Below, in pieces: positions 20,601-32,600 of a DNA stretch of 64,000 bases. The DNA is from Astropecten irregularis (taxonomy: Eukaryota > Echinodermata > Asteroidea > Paxillosida > Astropectinidae). Where the stretch lies: contig OZ020259.1 in the NCBI GenBank assembly GCA_963971285.1, forward strand, positions 6,882,001 through 6,946,000, written 5' to 3'. Made by a program: the position numbers and the translations under genes. Positions within the stretch are counted from its first letter, which is position 1, and each line of letters starts with the position of its first letter. The notes under the pieces are model-generated. The model saw only the letters and a program-made list of their open reading frames with translations. It did not search any database and was not told where the DNA came from.

Positions 20601-23600
20601 TTCTCAAAATTCCAAGTCAACAATATAGCATGACTTGCAGCGCTAGAAAATAGCCGAGAGGTAGCATCAAAATAGCTGCACGGGAACCGTTGCAGATACA
20701 TTTTCATGCTACTGTTGACAATTATTACTCTCTCAATTATGAGACTATCGAATTGAAACCTGTACTTAAATGTAGTCACAGATGTTCCCTACAGAATGGT
20801 ACCAGTTTAGCCACATTTAACTGACATTTGTATTCTGAAAATTCCAAGTATAGCATGACTTACAACGCTAAAAACAGGAACAGGAACAGTTTCAGATACA
20901 TTTACATGCTACAGTTGGCAATTACTCTCTCAATAATGAGAATATCGAGTTGAAACCTGGCCTTAAATGTAGCTGCAGATGTTTCGTATAGAATGGTACC
21001 GGTTTTTCCAGACGTAGATTACATTTTGTATTCTCAAAATTCCAAGTATAGCAGACTTGCAGCACGAGGAAGCAGCCAAGCTGGTATCACACAGTCTCCA
21101 GGAGTCTCTGCATTCTCTAAATACGCGCACAACCAAACTACTCACCCTGATATGGTCGAATCCTGCACGAAATACGACGTGTAACATCATCAAGGACACA
21201 CAGAAGCTGACTAGAATCTGTCGTGATCTGCTAATCCATACCTTCCTGCAAGTGGGAGACAAGAGACCAATCCAGTAAGCCCTCCCATAAGATGCTCGGA
21301 GTAAGGAGGGCCTGATGACGTTTCGATCCTAGCAGAATCTTTTTCCAAGGCTTAAAGCTAGCAGGATCTTTCTCAAAGCCTAAAGACTTTAGCATTTTGA
21401 GACAGTTCCTTTTATGATCGAAACGCCAAGCTCTCCTAACTCGAGCATTTTATGAAACGCCTTTCCAAGAAGATCAAAGCGCTGTATATTAATATTATCC
21501 CCTGGTCATCGGGACATAATTTACATTCCTGAAACCATTTGAACTCTCTGCGAGAGGATACAGCCCTGGCTGCCGTATTCAGCGCACAGAGGCTAATCAA
21601 ACCACACAGCCATCTCCATACCACGCAGGTACCCATTTACGTCTGAGTGAAGAGGAGTAATATGTGACAAAGCGTCTTGCCAGAGGACGCAAGCACCACT
21701 TGCCTATGACTGGATTCGAACCCACAATCTGTAGATTGACCACAGGATCTTGAGTTCGACAATCCAGACCACTAGGCCACAGCACCCCACAATGATGGTT
21801 GCTTTAGGTAAAGAGAAGTATTCATTCGCTGTCTTACCTAATGCCAATGTATACAACTGTCGTTACAGCCAGGAATGTGATGGTGAGTAGACAGCCAACC
21901 TTGCTGATTTCAGTTTCCTTCTGATTACGGGGAGGAACAACTCTACCAGCTCCCTGGTCTCTGACATCCTTAACATAAAAACCAACGAAGACAAAGTAAT
22001 CAGTATGAGCAAATCATTTGGCTACAGAGGAATCAAAGAAGCCATCCTAATACGTACCACGAGGATGGCAAAGTTGGCTACGTGGCTGCAATTGCAAGCC
22101 ACTGTGGTAGCTGTCCGCTCTACAAGCTCACGTCCCATTATAGACCAGTCCCCGACCCCGTCATTCTGATCAAAGTCCCAGAAGACACACTGGATGCTGG
22201 TTCTATTTGCCTCAGTTTTCTTAATGGTCGGTACCTTTTAAAGAGATGGATGCAAACGAGGTAATGGTTTCAAGCAATCTGCTATAGGTAAACAACATTG
22301 TGTTAATCTACATATATCCTTGTACAAATTGAAGATACAGCTAGATATGAGAGCCTGGATCATGATCAGTGGCGTTAGATCCTACAACTAACTCACTAAC
22401 TAACTTACTGGAAAGCTTCATGCATTTTCTGCATTTGCTGCCTGAAAAAGGCAGCAAATGGACCGGTCTTGAGCTGCCACTTCTGCATTTTCAACTGACC
22501 ACCCAGTGTCTAGGAGTGAGAGTTTTATCTGAATGACATTTTGGGTGTTCTCTCATTGCCCGTGCTTTGCACTTGACCAAACTACTTAAGCCTACGTTTT
22601 CTTATGATGTTTGTCAGTTGAGGCTGCTTTGTCATTGATCTGATCTGTCTAGTTGGAATGTGTTGAGACCAGACAATCCTCAACATCTTCCTCTGACATC
22701 GCATATCGAAAGATCCTACGACAGGCACTCCAAAAATGTTCTTCTTTAGTATAACCATACCCTGAATGTAACAACCACCGGTTCCGTAAGATTGACCAAA
22801 TAAATCCCCTCCACTGTCAGTGACACCACAGATCCCGCGATCCGAAGACCCCGACCTTTCTCTTCATGAGATCTGATCGTCTCCGACTGGAACAAGGTGT
22901 CATCAGCATAGACGATGATACTGGCTCTCAACGGGGCACAGCAGCTGTCTAATAAGAAAGCATTTTCTCAAGTTACCACCGAGGACAATAATTATAGTAT
23001 CACATAATTGTCATACTTCGTGGGGTTCGGAGAGTGAGTATTCTATTTCGAGTCTCTAAGGTTGTTGACTATATGATAGCTTCCCACCTCCAATACGCAG
23101 TCTTTTACTTTTATATTGAACACTGAGGGATCTTTTGAGTTGCACTGATTGGGATGAAGGGTCCAGACAAGCAATGCTGCACTGCATGGGCCTCTTCTCC
23201 ACACTCATCCCATCTGGCCATGGCAACCTTTGATCGCCCTGTTCAAGTTCTAAGGTGGTTGAGTGCCTTCCACAGGACCCATGGTGCTTCTGAGCCCGGA
23301 AGGAGGGCTTCAGAAGTAACCAGCAAAAAGGAACGTAAGAAGAATTACATAAGAACACTAACCATTGTCAGTTGGAAGCAAGTCGATGATATTAGCTGGT
23401 AATCGAATGGATGCTACTACATTCTCAGGTATTTCACTGGCATTCGTGAAGATCTTGACATCAGTCCCAGCCAGATTGCCTTCTGCAGGTTGTTGGTTGG
23501 GTGACTGCTGTTGTACCAACACAAAGGTGACACCATTTTCAGCAAGCATCCAGTCAAGACTGACCGCCTCAACATGGATGGTGTCCTGACGTATGCTGAC

Positions 23601-26600
23601 CTGACCTTCCTGCTGGAGACTGAAGGTGATCTGAGCCTCTACGGATCGGATGATGGCCGAGAAGCTTGCACTACTACTAATGGAAACGTCTGGGTCCCTA
23701 ACAGTACTTGTGATGACATTGTTGACAGTTTCAATAACCAACTCTGTAACCTACAACGGAAAAGATAACATGTTATGCGGTCATGGGAACAATCAATGAG
23801 AATCTGTAGTTCTGTACCCTAATTCATATTTTCTAAGTATCAAATAGATGGTATGATCCCAGCGGTACATCAACAAGTGACCAGGACTGTCTGTGTGACC
23901 AAAATAGTAAGACTACTTCAATAGTGCTTCATTAGCAGATGATACTTTTCATCAATTGCATAAAGCTTTGGTTCACCTCTACTCCAATACCTGCAAGATA
24001 CTCAACATCCAAAGCATAAAGATAGATCCATCGATATAAATACACTCCCAGAATGTACCTCTTGTGTACTTTCAGAGGTTTCGGCACACTCCACATTCAA
24101 AAGAGATAAACATATGCTTCTTCTCATCATCTTTCCCAAAATAGATTCTTCAGGCTTTTGAGCTACAGTGCCTAGAATGCTTTTGAGGAATCCTTGATAT
24201 CATTACCAGAGATAGATAAGAAAGATGATTATTTATGACAATCAAGAATGAGAGTCATACCTTTATGTCTCCGATTCTGGTATTGACGATGTTCATCACG
24301 ACACCGGAAGCTACGCCAACATCTTCTCCATCAAATGACCTAGACGTGCGATTGGCTAGGAAGGCAGCAACCTCGAGGACATTTCCCTCAGTCACTTCGA
24401 TCTAGAAGCAAGAGCGCATTCACTGGTACAGAGGAATTCAACAACATCTTGGTAGGACCTCCCATGGCCCTGAGCCATCGCATTGACTCATTCGAGATGC
24501 TAGTCAAAAGTTGACATGGGTTCGTAAGATTGCCTCCTGCTGATGGCGGCCGTTAAGAGAACAACCGTCCAATCAATCACTGAATTTTTATCAGAAGACA
24601 AAACGTCGACTGACTGGACAATGACCAGTAACCATTGAAGATCTCTATACTATGCATTGAACATCTATAGGACGCCAATGATGCAATATCTTCGCAACTA
24701 AAAAAACTGTTTTTAAGGTGCCATCAAATAGTTGTGACATAACGTTAGAAGTTGGATCTTCTACAAATTTGAACGTTGACAGGCATGATGCCAGTCACGT
24801 TGTTAACATACACATTGCATTTACCTTTAAAACCTCGGCGAGAGACAACTTATCCCGATGTGAACCACAACTGTGAATGTCAATATGATCCTCCCACTGA
24901 ACAAAACCAGCATCCACGATTGAACAATTCCTGAAGGCGAAAGGTCGGCCAGCTGTAGGTATCAATTATTGATACAAAAGCGGTGTCAGTTTAGCCATTT
25001 TACCTTGATTGTGAACAAAAACAACATGAGCAAACAGCAATAGTGGAGCAATAGCAAATATGGAGTGCTGTTGCCTAGTGGTCTGGCGTTTCATACTCAA
25101 GAACTTGGGGTCAATTTACAGATTGTGGGCTTGAATCCAACCATGGGGTTTATAGTGGTGCTTGCATCCTTTGGCAAGACGCTTTGTCACATACTGCTCC
25201 TCTTCACCCAGGTGTAAATGGGTACCTGTGAGGGTAGAGATGGCTTTGTGCTTGATTAGTCTCCGTGCGTGCGCTTAAAGCAGCTGGGTTGTATACTCCC
25301 CAGGGAGTTGAGATGGTTTCAAGAATGTTAATGTAGCCCAGTGACCAGGGGACAATAATCTGCGCCTTTGAATGGTACTTAACAAGATTTTGTGCGCATT
25401 ACAAAATGATGTAACATCATTGTTATTATTATGAACAAAAACAACATCAGCAGCAGCAATAGAGGTACAAAGTACGAACCGTTTGTGGTCATCAGCGGGC
25501 ACCGCGCGATAGAAACCGCCGTCGACTCTTGGAGAGTCACTGGCCAGATTAGACCATCGGGACTCGTACCAGACGGGCAGAATCCTAAAAAGCAACAAAA
25601 TACACACTGTCATTTATTTCTGGTTAGAAAACCAAGCGATTCCCAAAAAGCACCCTAAGTGCTGTTGATCTAAATCCTGATGAAATCTACATTGGAAGAT
25701 GATGAGAAGGTACTTTTAGAGGTGGGAGGAACCCCCCCCCCCCCCCGAGTAATTCTCAGTAAAACCCCACGGAATCAGATAATCACTGGAAGCCCAATCC
25801 ACTTCATGACAGCCTGTACCTGGGCGTGGGCCACCAGAGAAGAAAAGAACCGCTATGCCAGCCGGAGTACCCTAATAATGTAAGGGGACTCAGGCACGCC
25901 TTGTACTGTGTCTTTAAAACAAGCAAAATAAGGACACAGATAAGCGAAATTTGCCAAACGTTTGTGCAATGTCCGCCCTTTAAAAAAAACAAATTCATGA
26001 ATGAGACGTCACAAGTCACCTTTGATGGTCACATAGAAGGAGCAACGTAATTCCAGGCCATGCATTGGGAACCACTGCTGGTAGCTAACTTTATGGGTTC
26101 CAATTTGTAACGTGGCCCTGGGATTGGTACTGGCGGTGAAATTTATTGGTCCATCCCAGCCGGTTAGAACCGGTTCCAGCCAATTCACACTGGTTCCAGT
26201 TGCGCCTGGACTGGCTGAGGCTGTCATGTTTGCTGGACAGACGATATCCACCACTACAACAACAACAAAGTTTAGTTTTAGATAATTACAAAAGTAAAAG
26301 GAAGCTTTCTCTATTCATAAAGATGGCATAACCAACTAAGGCTGGGTAAACAAAAGTTGGAGGAAATATGTCACACAAACCTGTTACTGTCACAATGAAA
26401 TCACAAGTATGTCCATTCCAAGAACCGTCCGTGGCATAGTACGTCACTTTAGAAACTCCTACTGAGAACGTCCCAGTACCATTTTGGACGCAGTTGCTAG
26501 TTGCAAAGCAACTAAATGTGACGTGATCAGGACCAGAGTTATCAGTGATGATCGGGGGGATCCAGCTGTGCGACGCCTGATTGGACGAGGAGGTGACAAG

Positions 26601-29600
26601 TACAATGACGTCATCCGGGCAACCAGTGAACGTAGGAGGTTCGGTGTCTACAAAGGGTTGACAAAGAGATATCATGGGAGTCGCTTAAATCTGGATTCGA
26701 TTTCACGAAGCCCCATTATGATAACCCATCGTATCCCATGACTTCTACGTAGGTCTGCAATGCATAATGTCCTACGATTAGTCGACCCAAGGGGTCGATT
26801 TCACCAAACTCTTCGTAACTTACTATCAATCGTAGGACATTTAATGCATTGAAGTCCTACGTGGGATATGCCCCCTACGATTGGTTATCCTTCGTAACTC
26901 GAGTTAGGATCGATCGTAGGGCTTCATTGAAATCGACCCCAGGACTGTCTACTTAAGAAGGAGCTTACCAATAACAGTTATGAACATGTCACACGTTTCC
27001 TTGTTACCGGATCCATCTACTGCAGTGTACCGTAACACGTAAGGAGGACTCGCAAGATTCAAAGTGATGACGTCATCGACGAAGTACTGCGATCCATCCA
27101 GATCGACAGTGACGGTAACCGAGCCATAGGTGTCGAACACAAAAGCTGCATGAGGTAGCGAAAATGTTGCAAAGTCCTCACCGGAGTCGGTAGGAATGAC
27201 TTGACTAGCCGGACACGTAATGATAGGAGGCACGTTATCTGCCGTAAAAGACAAATGTGAGAGGAAGATTTTTAATTAATGTTTTATAACTACTGCTATT
27301 GTTTCATAATTACCTGAGGTAGAGTATAGACACAATAGCAAATACAGTCAATTTGAACAGCACCAAAAACAAAAACTTAGATCAGTAAGCATTTGCTGGA
27401 AGAGAGCAGCATTTATTCCAAGAGTTTGGAACGTGTTGGCCAATCACAATGCGCGGATTTTCTCGACCCAATCGATTCTTGGATTGGGTTAACCAGCGCT
27501 CTTTAGGGTGTCCATAAAAGTAAATTATCTTTAGGGGCACCATTATTAGGGACACTATCAACGTAGGACTAGATAGCTCAGTTGGTAGAGCGCCTGTACG
27601 GTATTCAGGAGCAGTGGCGTCGCCAAGGGTGGGCCAGGGGGGCACGTGCCCCCCGCGTGCCCCCCCCCCCCCCCTATTTGAGATTTGGGTTGGTGACAAA
27701 AATATAATACATATTGTAGTGCCCAACAATTGCTAGTGCTTTCCAAACAATTGGTAGTGCCCCCCTTTTGCCCCCCACCCCCACCCCACCCCCAGACTCA
27801 AAAGTCTGGTGACGCCACTGTTCAGGAGGTCACCGGTTCAAATTCCGCTCGATTCGAAATTTGACATTGGTAGGCATTGGGCACTTGCGATTGACAGCCT
27901 CACCCTGTAAGATTGATTTCACACTTAAGCTTCTGTCACAGGTCACCCCGACGTCCCAGAAATGTCCGCAGTTGAATCTCCCCAACCCAACGTGTTCACA
28001 TTGGTCGATGCTGGACTCGTCTCCTTTACAATTGACATCGCTGAGGATAATCGGTCCGGATCCTCTGCCGAAGTGAGCTTGGGTCCAGGCCTGAACGGCA
28101 GATGGGTAGCCCAGCTGTCGACACACCACGTTGGCATCTTTCAGGGTCCAATCATTGTTTTTATCACATACTGTACCCCATATGCATAGGAAGTACACCT
28201 CTACTCTTCCTTCGTGAGGGTTGTTCCCATTCACAAGACGAACTGAAACTGACGTAATGCACAATTTATCAAGATTCACAAGTAATACATCAAAACAGTA
28301 AGAAATCCTATTTTTATAAAATTATAAGCTATTGTATTACATACATAAGTAATAAACTGCTGCAAACTGCTTGTCAGCCAAAATAATTATCAGAACAATA
28401 TAAAATGCTTGGAGGAAGGTGGGCCTGACGATTCGATCCTATCCCAGGATCTTTTTTCAAAAGAAAAAGATCATGCTAGAGTTGAAACCTCAGGCCCTCC
28501 TAACTCCAAACTATTTCATTATTAGAAGAATAATAAGTGTTAAACAATTTTAAGTCGCCACCTGAAAGTATTAAACATGTTGTCGAACGTTTTTGTTAAT
28601 GGTCTGGGATAGACCTTATAGCACTGAATGCTGGACCATGAAGCCAACTCTGGAGAAGGCTGTAGACGGGTGCTACACTAGAAGAGCCTACATGTATCTA
28701 ACGAGGCTCTGTAAACTAGCTGCCAGGAGAATGAGACTTGCAAGACACTGTCAAAGAGACACCAAAAGCTGCCGGCCAGCAAACTGGTGCTGTGGGAAAG
28801 AGCACATGGGCACCAGTCAAGAGGACGTCCCACAATAACATATCTGGACGTTCTCAAGAAGGACGCATGAGTGTAAAGCACCAGCGAGCTGACTGGAAGT
28901 ATCGAAATCCAGAATGACTGGGAGATACGGTGGAAGGCTCGTCTGCGGGCGACCTAGAGTGAGAAGGGGATAGGAGTGATTCTACAGTAATCTGGGAGTT
29001 AGGACGGATTCATTAACTTACATGGTGAAGAGACCGCGTGGTCATCGACACAGGTCACTCCGGCATTCTCCCCGCGATTGCAACTGTGATTGAACCATCC
29101 GCTGTGAGCGCAGAGATCGATGCTCAATTCATCCCCGTGGCATGTCACATTATCGAGAAGAATCGGCCCTGATCCATGACCAAAGTGGGATCCGTTCCAG
29201 GCCTGTGATGCTGCAGGGTAGCCCAGCTGTCGACAGATGACGTTGGCACCTTCAATGCTCCAGCCATCAGCACAAACCGTACCCCATTGGTCTTGGTAGT
29301 ACACCTCCACTCTACCTTCGTGCGCATAACTACCGTCCACTAGACGCACCACAGCTGACGAAGGATGTCCATCTTCTTGTAAGCAAGTCACACTTGCGTC
29401 ATCATCGTGTCCACAGTTATGGATGAACCAGCCACTGTGAGCACATTTCTCAATACTGGATTCGTTGCCAACACATTGGACATTGTCCAGGAGTACCAGT
29501 CCTGATCCTTGACCAAAGTGGGCGCGGGTCCAGGCATGGGATGCTGCAGGGTATCCCAGCTGTCGACAGATGACGTTGGCATCTTCAATGCTCCAGTAAT

Positions 29601-32600
29601 CATCACAAACAGTTCCCCAAACGCAATCGAGATAAACCTCCACTCTACCCTCATTTGTCGCGTTACCATCCACAAGGCGAATTAAAACTACAAAAGAAAC
29701 ATCCGAATAGTAATCACTGAATAATTGTAATAATTGAACTGAAATTATTTGTACAACTAATATTAACCACATCAACCAAAATAATGGCCTTCAATATGAA
29801 ATACTTACAGTTAGGAGGACCTGACGTTTCAATCCTACCATGATCTTTCTCAAAGGCTTGATAACAAATACAACAGGGGTACTCAATTCAATGTCAATCC
29901 GCACTACCAAAAGGAGGTTAATTGCCGTTGTTCAGTCAGTGATATCCCCCAGGCTAGGACTACGACTGTTGCTAATGGTATCATTGCCGGTGTCTTCATC
30001 GAAGCCTATGTTATGCATATGTTGCTAAGCAACATCAGTAACATGAGTCGAATCCTGTCTTGGTATCAAGTTAACTAGCAAGGCTGTGGCACATGCCTTT
30101 TTGAGTGTAAATAGTATTCAAAGCACATAACCTGTCGTCAGGCAACCCGTTTGTGATGCTCATTTATTTGTGTTAAATCGAGACAGGGAACAAGTCTGAC
30201 GAAGAATGTAACACTTTGTTTGAACCTATAGCTGCTATCTCATGGTGACATCATCTCTCTGTTTAAATACCCCAGGCTAACTTCTCTTGGATGCCGAAGT
30301 GTCTTTAGCGTTAGACGTAATACTCGGCACAATTCAGAGATACCAAACGTCGAACTTAAGGGAATACCAAGCATCCAAAATACACAGTCATCCAACTTGC
30401 ACAATGGCCCAGTATTCGGACTACTGGCCCGTTACACGCTGAAAAAAATTTTTGTTCGCGGTTAACCCACCTGGCTCGTGCAAAACACGACTGCACGTCA
30501 CTCCAGCGTCATATTCACTATTGAAAGAGCCGTAGTTTTGAAACGTTTTCTTGTATTCACATTGTCCGATGCTTGTTTCATCTCCGCTGCAGGAAACGTT
30601 TACCAAGGTATGCAGAGTCGTGTAAAGGTAATCAGTTGTGGTCCAGGCTCTGTAGGCAGATGGGTAGCCTAGCTGTCGACATACAACTTGGGCCTCATGT
30701 AAGCTCCATCCATTGCTGGAGACAGAGCCCCAAAAACACTCGTCGAATACTTCCACCCGTCCAGCGTACTCTGAGCTTCCAGCAGCCAATCGAACTGAAC
30801 GTAAAACCAGAAAGACGACTTTCAAACTGCATTTTTATAACTCAAGCTGCTTCAAATCATAAGAAAATTAAATTTGTCTTTTTATATTGTATAGAGAATT
30901 GAGACATCGTTATCAAACTACTACCCTGTGCCACATTAAATACGATCGAACGTCTGATACATGCGTGCATGCCAATTTTATGCACATCAGCCAATCAGAT
31001 CTGTTTTGAAAACATTTCCGTCAGGATCGTGACCATTGATGGAGATCAATGGTCGTGACGGAGGATGTTGAATTTGATTGGTCAAATCCTAGAGGTCAGT
31101 GCTGGGTTGGCTTGCATAATTAATCAGGAAATCTACACGCATGTGATAGACGCTCGCTCGCTGTACGGCGAGCGCGCCTTTCAGTAACTTATATAATGGC
31201 GAGCACACTATGCCACTGGACTATTAGTACTCTACAGTCAACAACAATTATTTCTCCTATATTGAGTAACTACTCATTACTGATATCATGGACTGTTTCA
31301 ATAGAGAATGAAACGGGGACTCTGGCTTTTCGTCACACTACATGGGTGACTCATCATCACCTTTTGTCTAGACCACAGACTTGGCCCCCATATATATACC
31401 TTGCCTGATAATGCCACTTCGTTGCATCTGATCAAGTAGCTGTTGCTACGAAAGCTTATGCATATTGTTAACACTAGTTAGTCAATTAAGTGCTACTAGT
31501 AGTGTTTTATTTTATATTGATATCATAAGATAATTATGACAATATCCAGGTAAATTATTCTTTCTTCATCTCAGAACTGCTGTTTGCCAGTCTGGGTACC
31601 CATTCTTTCAAGAACATTCCTGTCACGCATGCGGTAAATGACAGATACGTCCTACTGACAGTAGGACGTATCTACTTGATAAAACCATGAGTTACCTGCT
31701 AGAGAGTTGGTGGGTGTTGGCTCTTTTCCACAAGCAACTCCAACTTCCTTTTGCCCGCAGCTGTGATTTAACCATCTCCTCTGGGGACATTGTTCGATGT
31801 TTGATTCATTACCAGCGCATCCGATATTGCTAAGGACTTCCGGCCCTGATCCTTGACCAAAGTGAGCATTGGTCCAGGCCTGTGATGCTGCAGGGTAGCC
31901 CAGCTGTCGACATATATCGTTGGCATCTTCTATGCTCCAGCCATCATCACAGACTGTACCCCATTGGTCTTGATTGAACACCTCCACTCTCCCTAAATAT
32001 GGAGTGCTTCCATCCACAAGTCGTACCGGCACTAAACAAGAAAAGAAATTGCGATGCTTTGTCGGGATTGAATTTGCTGGAAGAATCTCGAACACTGCAT
32101 GCGTGGTGGAAAATGTGCTGCTAAGTTGGTGGTCATACACTACACGAATGGACTGACAGCAATGCCAAGGTCACAAAGTTTTGACTGAACTGTCTCAGTC
32201 CACCTGCCTTTTCAGTCAAGCAACCTCTCAGTTAGTCAAGCAAACGGAGTGTAGACAATTGCACCTACCTGGGTGAAGAGCTGGTCGAGTACAGCTGACA
32301 CCAACAACGGAGCGAACGTCGACACTGCCCCGGTGCATATACTGAAGCCATCCGCTGTGGTTACACTGTTCAATGCTGGATTCATTTCCTTGACATTCCA
32401 CATTACTTAGGAGAATCGGTAGAAGCCACCCATCTGACCCCTCATAGGTCCAGGCTTGGGATGCTGAGGGGTAGCCTAGCTGTCGACAGATGACATTGGC
32501 CTCTCGGAGGCTCCACTCTACCCAAACGTTTACAAGACCATTGATTGTACCCCAGGTACATCGGTAGTACAGTTCCACTCTACCTTCAAAAGGGCCATCT

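Noticed and set aside
23056-23358. 100-codon minus-strand ORF next to the GAIN exon
   Set aside because: No domain is recognisable, it overlaps an unrelated plus-strand frame and the exon 21 donor at 23362 ends the coding part.
27566-27858. Functional tRNA gene
   Set aside because: A and B boxes are present, but it is split by a MITE, the anticodon loop is abnormal and the acceptor ends do not pair.
31030-31056. GACCATTGAT..ATCAATGGTC hairpin as a regulatory RNA
   Set aside because: A short imperfect inverted repeat in an intron, of the kind left by MITEs; nothing supports transcription as an RNA gene.
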